A DNA stretch of 64,000 nt from assembly GCA_013399695.1 (NCBI GenBank), contig VXAU01006145.1, forward strand, positions 2,411 through 66,410, written 5' to 3'. Origin of the DNA: Formicarius rufipectus (lineage: Eukaryota; Chordata; Aves; Passeriformes; Formicariidae). Of the stretch, positions 63,894 to 64,000 are shown in pieces. How positions within the stretch are numbered: the first letter of the stretch is position 1; every line of letters begins with the position of its first letter. The position numbers and the translations under genes are program-made. The notes beneath the pieces are model-generated. The model was not told where the DNA came from. It was given only the letters and a program-made list of their open reading frames with translations, and did no database searches.

Positions 63894-64000
63894 GCTAGAC
63901 TTCGCAAATGAAGATCTTGGGATAAGCCTGCGCTTATTTTTCAGGTGAGGCACAGTGTGCGCAGAACTGGCCCCACCCCCTTTACTCCTGAGGTTCATTT
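63894..64000. other. GC-richer right edge, possible exon or regulatory boundary
   Basis: The last 107 bases are clearly richer in GC and contain CpGs (ttcgcaaa, tgcgctt, tgcgcag), unlike the preceding kilobases. On plus, 'ttatttttcag' at 63934-63944 looks like a splice acceptor, and one frame stays open from there to the window end. On minus, a frame opens with ATG at 63998 and runs about 57 codons, with an R/K-rich part followed by a short glutamine run. Neither product was recognised, so this is recorded as an unexplained boundary only. Confidence 0.3.

Noticed and set aside
1..64000. CRISPR arrays, operons, phage or bacterial islands
   Set aside because: No regular direct repeats with spacers, no dense same-strand coding. 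The repeat content is that of a bird nuclear genome.

Overview
The window is a piece of a bird nuclear genome, from a draft assembly. The main evidence is the repeat content. There are several CR1 LINE copies with the typical avian 3' end (octamers of the ATTCTATG type) and readable fragments of CR1 reverse transcriptase, plus two solo-type retroviral LTRs of families common in bird genomes. No Alu, L1, B1 or other mammalian signatures are seen. Short N gaps show that it is an assembled scaffold. The repertoire fits a neoavian bird, possibly a passerine, but the sequence alone does not fix the species.

No host protein-coding gene could be supported. The sequence is AT-rich, open frames are short and scattered over both strands, and none resembles a known host protein. 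The longest frame (250 codons, minus strand, 24661-25413) lies antisense inside an LTR and owes its length to that LTR's internal repeats. No rRNA, tRNA or CRISPR was seen. The window is best read as a gene desert or the inside of a very long intron. Bacterial-style features (operons, ribosome binding sites) do not apply.

Layout: 1-11300 is mostly featureless AT-rich DNA with a 4-N gap (319-322), a 1-N gap (5779) and T/G-rich arrays. 11304-12780 is a minus-strand CR1 split by a second minus-strand CR1 (about 11594-12206). 15256-17040 is another minus-strand CR1, split by a 452-bp unidentified insert (16393-16844) with inverted-repeat ends and a near-perfect 5-bp target duplication. 20655-20960 is an old plus-strand CR1. 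22336-22550 and 23328-23524 are long A/C-rich and T/G-rich low-complexity tracts. 24621-25584 is an LTR. 25454-26680 is a scrambled assembly duplication around three single-N joins. 33152-33224 holds a long near-palindrome (24 of 31 arm positions paired). 34882-35452 is a second LTR. 46960-47600 is an old minus-strand CR1. 53570-53720 is a short CpG-rich island. 56181-56239 is a CR1 3' stub. 60370-60384 is a CTCF-like motif. The last 110 bases are noticeably richer in GC and may be the edge of something functional outside the window.

The items most worth a second look are the 452-bp insert inside the CR1, the 33.2-kb near-palindrome, the misassembled block at 25.4-26.7 kb, and the GC-richer right edge.
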